26,232 bases of DNA, from IMG/VR virus record IMGVR_UViG_3300005664_000070, positions 1-26,232 of that record; one strand, given 5' to 3'. Under the pieces are notes generated by a model. That model did not search any database, had not been told where the DNA came from, and saw only the letters and a list, made by a program, of their open reading frames with translations. Shown here piece by piece: positions 21,990 to 26,232 of this stretch. Origin of the DNA: a virus. Made by a program: the position numbers and the translations under genes. The stretch's first letter is position 1; each line of letters opens with the position of its first letter.

Positions 21990-22190
21990 TTATATAGGTA
22001 AATTGTTAATATATTTTTTAGCAGGTTGTTTTGGATCTAATTCTGATGGGGATGGTTTATTCGGTATATTTGGTAATCCATTTATAGAATATTCATTATG
22101 TTGCTTAGAGCCTTGTAATTTATTTAAATTATTTTGTGTTAATCCTTTTGTGGATAAATTCGAATTTTTTTCTTGACCTAGTATTGACAT
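21990..22190 (-). CDS. 66-aa small virion-associated protein
   Basis: Low-complexity, Asn/Pro/Ser-rich peptide (LPNIPNKPSPSELDPKQPAKK) with no hydrophobic core, probably extended. It lies 4 nt before the 610-aa baseplate gene inside the tail operon. Probably a small linker or decoration; no family recognised. Confidence 0.55.
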   Translation of the reverse strand: MSILGQEKNSNLSTKGLTQNNLNKLQGSKQHNEYSINGLPNIPNKPSPSELDPKQPAKKYINNLPI

Positions 22191-22222
22191 GATATTTTAT
22201 TTATTTTATTTGGGTTTATTTA

Positions 22223-22507
22223 TTAATCTTCAATCATACTCCAATCCAGAATATCATCATTAATTTTCCATATATAAAATGGAATAAATGGATTTTTTGT
22301 TTGATTAAAGGGAGTTTTATTAAAATCAATTAGGTTATAATGTCCAGGATATCCCGATTTCCAATCTTTCCCTATTGTTTGTATGAGTCTAAGGACCTCA
22401 TTTTTATTATTAATTACAGTAGGTGTATTATAGCTACCTATATTTAAAGGGCCTGCATTTACTCTTATTTCACTTAATAAGAAATTTCTATGTTTTGATA
22501 TATCCAT
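22223..22507 (-). CDS. 94-aa protein with a related N-terminal tag
   Basis: Begins MDISKHRNFLLSEIRVNAGP: a short helix, an L-S-E site, then E-I-R-V as in the E-I-K-V of the two tagged proteins. The rest (NEVLRLIQTIGKDWKSGYPG, FIPFYIWKINDDILDW) is aromatic and unrelated. It follows the tape-measure gene by 25 nt. A packaged or tail-associated role is possible but unproven. Confidence 0.65.
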   Translation of the reverse strand: MDISKHRNFLLSEIRVNAGPLNIGSYNTPTVINNKNEVLRLIQTIGKDWKSGYPGHYNLIDFNKTPFNQTKNPFIPFYIWKINDDILDWSMIED

Positions 22508-22532
22508 TTTATTTTATTATAAATATTAATTA

Positions 22533-25016
22533 TTATATTCTTCTATTTGATATAGCTAGTGGTGTTAATAATTCTTGAGAAACTTTATTTCCATCTAAAT
22601 TAACAGTCATCCCTTTTTTTAATTCCCCAGACATCACCCTAATTTCTGAAATTAATTGGTCTAATTTATTATTAAGTGATGATGCTAAAGAAGAAACATT
22701 ACCACCTTCTGATTTCTGTCCTCCCATTAAATCAGTTCCTGCTATAACACTATCATCTTTATTATTAAGTGATGATGCTAAAGAAGAAACATTACCACCT
22801 TCTGATTTCTGTCCTCCCATTAAATCAGTTCCTGCTATAACACTATCATCTTTATTTAATTGGATTGATCCTTTAGGACCTGATAATATCATCCCCCCAT
22901 CAGGACCTACCATACCATCATCCATTGATTTTAAATAACCATATGCCGCTGCCCCACCAGCTAAACCGATAGCAGTTGCTATACCTAATGTAGCAGCACT
23001 CATACCAGTCATTTGTGATACCGCTGTTGCTATTGCAACTCCTAAATTTTTAACCATTAATACACCCTGGGCAGCTAATGATTTAATTGAACTCGCTTCA
23101 GCTGCTGCTCTTATGGTAGAATACATCGCAGATGCTTGTTGTAGTGTTTTAGCTATTCCTAAACTTATTACAACACTTCCTATTAATGATTCCCAAATGG
23201 TTAACTGTTCTGTTGAACCGGTAAATAAACCAAATATTTTAGATACTGATTCTAATATGTATCGGAATGTTCCACTTATTGTTGTTAAAACTGGAAATAA
23301 GGTGTCAACTATTGGAGAAACTATACTCATTATAGGCCCAGCCATTGATACAAAAACTTCTTGTAGTTTTTCTGTTAAAGCTAAAAATCTTTCTTGGGTA
23401 GTAGTAGATTTTAATTGTCTTGCATATTCTTCTTTTCCTAATTTAACAATAGATGATAAACTACCTCCATGGTCAGTAAGATATTTAAGTTTTTTTCTAT
23501 TTTCTTCATTATCTGTCATACCTAATTTAGAAAGAGCTTCTTGTTCCATCAACATATTACCCATCTCATCTCTAGACATACCCATTGCTTTAGCAATTGA
23601 TTCTTGTTGCAAAACATTCATATCACCAAATGATGCCGATGTTATACCTTGTTTAGCTATTTCTTGGGATAAACCAGATATATCATTTGTTAACGCATAA
23701 TATCTTGCTCTTTCTAGGTTAAGAGATTTACCTGTCATTACTTCAGCTTCAAATTCAGAAGCAATAGAACTTTCTATATCAAGAAGTGAATTTTGTATTC
23801 CCTCTATTTCTTTTAATCCAAGTCCTATTTTTTTAACTTCGAAAGCAGCTTTCGCCAACTCAGCAGGATTCTTAGAAAATGTAATTAATGTTGCTTTAGA
23901 AATGTTTGAAATATCGTTTAATAACGCTTTTTCATTGATAGCTAAACCTTTTTTTAAATTTAAAGCTTTTACTTGACCTAAATAAGTAGCAGCAATTTCC
24001 TTTTCAGGTTTACCAGTAATTAATCTTAGTTTGTATAATTGTTCAGCAGCTTCATTAGAATATCCTGCTTGTTTTGTTAATTCAGTATAGGTAGTTAACA
24101 TTTCTCCATTCAATTGAGCACTAGTACCTAAGGAAGTATTTAAAGCGTTTTGAGCTTCTACTAATGATTTAGTAGTAATAAAAGTATTAGATGAAGTAGC
24201 AGCAACTTGAGTTAATTCTTGATTTATTTTAGAAGCTTGTTCATAAGAAATACCCATGGATTTGGCGGTTTCTCCTGTCATAGTATCAAAATTGGACATA
24301 GCTTTAACTATCATAGTTAATGCAGCCCCAAGTAATGCTATTGGTCCTAATGTTTTTGTAATATTTCCAAATAATTCCCCAGAAAATTTACTTATAATCT
24401 GAAATTTATTTTTATTACCTTCATTAGCTACTAACCATTCTTTAGTCTTAAATACAGCGCCATCAATATCTAATCTTTTAGATAAACTCCCAAATCCTAA
24501 TTTATCTAAGGACTTACTTATACCCTCAGCAATACTTGGTATCATACCCATTTTATCACCAATCATATTTGTAAGTCTTAATTCTTCTTGTAGAGAATGT
24601 TCAATTTCTCTTCTAGAATCTATTTGAGATTCAAGACCACTAATCAAATCATCTATATGCTGTTTTTCAGGTCCATTTAATGCATTTGATTTTTTTCTTA
24701 ATTCTAATAACTCAGTTATTAAACTTCTTTGAATATTTTTAGATTTTACTAAATCTTTTTCAATAGTTACTAATGGTCTTTCTAAATTATTTCTTTCTTT
24801 TAATTGATCTATTAATGATTTATTTAGATTAGATAAATCCCTATTTGCTTGATTAATTTTTAATAATTGTTCTCTACCTAAAGTATTTAACCCAAACGTT
24901 TTTTTAATTAAAGACATTTGTTCCCTTAATTCATCAGAATTCAATCTAGTTATCTCTAATTGAGATAATAAAACATCATTTTGGTCCTGTAAATCCTGTA
25001 ATGTAAAATCGGCCAT
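22533..25016 (-). CDS. Tape-measure protein
   Basis: Sets tail length and lies in the tail lumen. 827 residues: a long, heptad-rich coiled-coil N-terminus (about 1-160), a central domain with Gly/Ala-rich hydrophobic helices (GPIALLGAALTMIVKAM at about 223-239; GIATAIGLAGGAAAYGYL near 700), and a Gly-rich C-terminus with GPDGGMILSGPKGSIQLN. It is the largest protein between the chaperone locus and the baseplate genes, the classic position. At about 1.5 angstrom per residue (known rule) the tail would be near 120 nm. A perfect 93-bp tandem duplication (22665-22850) adds 31 residues near the C-terminus. Confidence 0.88.
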   Translation of the reverse strand: MADFTLQDLQDQNDVLLSQLEITRLNSDELREQMSLIKKTFGLNTLGREQLLKINQANRDLSNLNKSLIDQLKERNNLERPLVTIEKDLVKSKNIQRSLITELLELRKKSNALNGPEKQHIDDLISGLESQIDSRREIEHSLQEELRLTNMIGDKMGMIPSIAEGISKSLDKLGFGSLSKRLDIDGAVFKTKEWLVANEGNKNKFQIISKFSGELFGNITKTLGPIALLGAALTMIVKAMSNFDTMTGETAKSMGISYEQASKINQELTQVAATSSNTFITTKSLVEAQNALNTSLGTSAQLNGEMLTTYTELTKQAGYSNEAAEQLYKLRLITGKPEKEIAATYLGQVKALNLKKGLAINEKALLNDISNISKATLITFSKNPAELAKAAFEVKKIGLGLKEIEGIQNSLLDIESSIASEFEAEVMTGKSLNLERARYYALTNDISGLSQEIAKQGITSASFGDMNVLQQESIAKAMGMSRDEMGNMLMEQEALSKLGMTDNEENRKKLKYLTDHGGSLSSIVKLGKEEYARQLKSTTTQERFLALTEKLQEVFVSMAGPIMSIVSPIVDTLFPVLTTISGTFRYILESVSKIFGLFTGSTEQLTIWESLIGSVVISLGIAKTLQQASAMYSTIRAAAEASSIKSLAAQGVLMVKNLGVAIATAVSQMTGMSAATLGIATAIGLAGGAAAYGYLKSMDDGMVGPDGGMILSGPKGSIQLNKDDSVIAGTDLMGGQKSEGGNVSSLASSLNNKDDSVIAGTDLMGGQKSEGGNVSSLASSLNNKLDQLISEIRVMSGELKKGMTVNLDGNKVSQELLTPLAISNRRI
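22665..22850. repeat. Perfect 93-bp tandem duplication within the tape-measure gene
   Basis: Two adjacent 93-bp units (22665-22757, 22758-22850) are identical; the match runs on about 6 bp into unique sequence. 93 is a multiple of three, so the frame stays open and 31 residues (including AGTDLMGGQKSEGGN) appear twice. Complete identity points to a recent event or to an assembly artefact. Confidence 0.95.
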
Positions 25017-25039
25017 TTATTTATATTTTATATAAATAT

Positions 25040-25069
25040 AAAAAAGACCTCTATTTTTTAGAGGTCTTT
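25040..25069 (-). terminator. Terminator between the chaperone locus and the tape-measure gene
   Basis: 11-bp stem AAAGACCTCTA/TAGAGGTCTTT with a 5-nt loop and a T-rich tail on the minus strand. The stop codon of the frameshift ORF lies inside the stem. It would reduce read-through from the chaperone gene into the tape-measure gene, which has its own AT-rich upstream region. Confidence 0.75.
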
Positions 25070-25332
25070 GAATTATATTGATTCTGTGGTGGAACTGATG
25101 GTCTAGCTATTTTGTCGGTTTTAGTTGTATTTGAAATAACATTGTTTTGTTCTTCAACTTGTTCATTTTTCTTTCTATAAAATTCTTCAATTTTTTTATA
25201 AGTAAAATTTCTTAACCAAACAGGCATATTATAAACTGTTTCCCAATCATATCCTCCATTTCCATGGAATATTATTTCGTGAATTTGGGAAAATAGTTCT
25301 ATTCTATATTGTTGATTCAGGCCAAAAAAAGT
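25051..25332 (-). CDS. Out-of-frame extension of the tail chaperone (candidate frameshift product)
   Basis: Open frame of 93 codons without ATG, GTG or TTG before its conserved-looking part (ELFSQIHEIIFHGNGGYDW, VYNMPVWLRNFTYKKIEEFY); the first ATG falls inside that part. It overlaps the end of the gp26-like gene and is +1 (or -2) relative to it. A run of seven Ts (mRNA U, 25324-25330) sits in the overlap, read AAC UUU UUU UGG. A +1 or -2 slip there would give a fusion of about 338 residues, the first 248 from the gp26-like gene. The arrangement mirrors lambda gpG/gpGT, upstream of the tape-measure gene. A CTG start or a homopolymer sequencing error are the alternatives. Confidence 0.6.
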   Translation of the reverse strand, partial: TFFGLNQQYRIELFSQIHEIIFHGNGGYDWETVYNMPVWLRNFTYKKIEEFYRKKNEQVEEQNNVISNTTKTDKIARPSVPPQNQYNSKTSKK

Positions 25333-26068
25333 TTAGATTAATTGGAATAGGTGTGCCCTCCACTTCACCCTCTTCTCTATAAATCAATTCAATGTCTGGA
25401 GATATTCTTTTAATTTCATTTCTTAATTCTTTACTATCTCTAGCTAATAAATTTTGATCTACAAATTCTCTAATGGTTTTTGTTTCTCTATCTCCATCAA
25501 CTGAAGTAATAATAAATTTGAATCTTGTTGTTAATTCTGGTGCGGGTTTATTTGGGAATAGTTTTTTCAAACTTTCTATTTCTTTATCTATCTTTTTCTC
25601 ATCGCCATGAGTTAATAATTTAAAAGTAATAGGAATTTTCATATAAGGTAAAACAAATGAAAATTCATTTTTACCCTTTTTAGATAAATAATCATCATTT
25701 AATACTTTATCTTCTAAAGTGGTTAAATCAATCGTTTTATCTGAATAGTTTCCATCAGAATCAAATGTTTTAAATGTATAATTTTTACCATATCCCAAAA
25801 TACGAGAAGCTATTAATATAGCATTTTTATCCCCTACTATTAAATCATTTATATCTATTTTTGATATAATAAGGGCTTCCATTAGTTTATCTAAAACTGT
25901 TCCTTGTTTAATATAATTCTGGTTGGTAAGAATATCTTCTTCTGCAGCCGTCATATATTTCATCTCTATCTTTCCACTTGATAGTGGATTATCTTCGGGA
26001 TATATTAATCCACGAGATGGAAGATCAATCGTTTCTGTGGGTAATTTGAATTTTGGTTCTTGACTCAT
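25304..26068 (-). CDS. T4 gp26-like baseplate/tail assembly protein
   Basis: 254 residues. The N-terminus (LPTETIDLPSRGLIYPEDNP) and MKYMTAAEEDILTNQNYIK are typical of T4 gp26-type proteins in contractile-tail phages. The middle (ILGYGKNYTF, LLTHGDEKKIDKEI, RFKFIITSVDGDRETK) keeps the same family features. It ends NLNFFWPESTI. Immediately upstream of the tape-measure gene, this is the position of tail assembly chaperones, and the frameshift ORF at 25051-25332 begins inside its end. Whether it acts in the baseplate hub or as a tape-measure chaperone is not settled by sequence. Confidence 0.75.
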   Translation of the reverse strand: MSQEPKFKLPTETIDLPSRGLIYPEDNPLSSGKIEMKYMTAAEEDILTNQNYIKQGTVLDKLMEALIISKIDINDLIVGDKNAILIASRILGYGKNYTFKTFDSDGNYSDKTIDLTTLEDKVLNDDYLSKKGKNEFSFVLPYMKIPITFKLLTHGDEKKIDKEIESLKKLFPNKPAPELTTRFKFIITSVDGDRETKTIREFVDQNLLARDSKELRNEIKRISPDIELIYREEGEVEGTPIPINLNFFWPESTI

Positions 26069-26132
26069 AATTTAATTTTATTTTGTGTATATAAATATAT
26101 AATAAGATAGAGAAACCTAACATTTCTGTTAA

Positions 26133-26232
26133 TTACTTACAGTTTTCTAATAATATTCTTTTTACTTCGAGTATGTTATTATTTATATCTGATTCCCAGA
26201 ATCTAAGTAGTTTATAATTATTATCCTTTAAC
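26133..26232 (-). CDS. C-terminal end of a putative homing endonuclease (cut by window edge)
   Basis: The last 32 codons of a gene entering from the right edge. The peptide (NYKLLRFWESDINNNILEVK) has the 'Y-K-[VL]-L-R-F-W-[EN]-x-[DE]-I' ending of Vsr/DUF559-like restriction-fold nucleases, common as free-standing homing enzymes in phages. The stop lies 64 nt upstream of the gp26-like gene. The catalytic part is outside the window, so this rests on a short C-terminal signature. Confidence 0.5.
   Translation of the reverse strand, partial: LKDNNYKLLRFWESDINNNILEVKRILLENCK

Noticed and set aside
21862-22176. Plus-strand frame of 104 codons
   Set aside because: Antisense to the 610-aa baseplate gene and the 66-aa gene; Cys/Phe-rich shadow composition.
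23113-23700. 195-codon open frame on the plus strand
   Set aside because: It lies wholly inside the tape-measure gene on the opposite strand; the protein is Cys/Ser/Ile-rich with no recognisable family, and all credible genes run the other way.
25017-25039. TATAAATA words as T4-type late promoters
   Set aside because: The word occurs (e.g. just before the tape-measure start), but DNA this rich in A and T yields it often and here it is too close to the ATG; I list only the queD upstream region, with low confidence.
1-26232. tRNA genes, CRISPR arrays, rRNA, group I introns
   Set aside because: I saw no cloverleaf with a GGTTC-A-A-T arm, no regularly spaced repeats, and the genes likely to host introns (nrdJ, polymerase, uvsX) are continuous; a tRNAscan/Rfam run would be decisive.

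Overview
The window is a contiguous piece of a tailed-phage genome with a contractile (T4-type) tail. Every gene I can support lies on the minus strand, so transcription runs from high to low coordinates. The DNA is strongly AT-rich. Start codons are preceded by A/T-rich sequence (e.g. AAATAAATG, AATTATG) and almost never by a Shine-Dalgarno sequence. Together with the intrinsic terminators between units, this suggests a host in the Bacteroidota (flavobacteria-like); that is inference, since no host marker is present.

Layout in transcription order. (1) 26232-15701, tail module: the end of a probable homing endonuclease at the right edge, a T4 gp26-like protein in the tail-chaperone position followed by an out-of-frame ORF with no good start (candidate programmed frameshift at a T7 run), the tape-measure protein with a perfect 93-bp tandem duplication, small virion-associated proteins, a 610-aa baseplate protein, a gp53-like wedge protein, a 1073-aa baseplate-hub protein ending in a muramidase-like domain, and a 204-aa protein. 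(2) 15653-7207, replication module: a 43-aa ORF, a short family-A DNA polymerase with a degenerate exonuclease region, a GIY-YIG homing endonuclease, two unknown proteins, an HNH endonuclease, a gp32-like SSB without zinc ligands, UvsX/RecA, a FEN/T4 RNase H-like nuclease, a 47-aa zinc-ribbon membrane peptide and a gp41-like helicase. (3) 7205-4983: a monomeric, B12-dependent ribonucleotide reductase. (4) 4850-2897, lysis cassette: three small membrane proteins (holin candidates) and a GH19-type endolysin with an EF-hand loop. (5) 2812-257: a compact operon of queD, two unknown genes, a 2H phosphoesterase, a 41-aa gene and a TGT/DpdA-like transglycosylase, followed by a truncated second GIY-YIG endonuclease at the left edge.

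How it works together: class II RNR supplies dNTPs to a compact T4-like replisome built on a family-A polymerase. The tail genes build a contractile tail whose hub carries a cell-wall hydrolase, and the lysis cassette releases progeny. The last operon looks like genome protection: QueD makes a precursor of 7-deazaguanine, the DpdA-like enzyme could exchange guanine in phage DNA for a 7-deazaguanine, and the 2H phosphoesterase could destroy nucleotide second messengers or process RNA ends. The most interesting signals are this putative DNA-modification/counter-defence operon; the chaperone frameshift; the duplicated hairpin plus GIY-YIG cassettes that gave two unrelated genes the same C-terminal residues; the shared N-terminal tag (a possible prohead-protease-cleaved leader) on several small proteins; and the proofreading-defective family-A polymerase.
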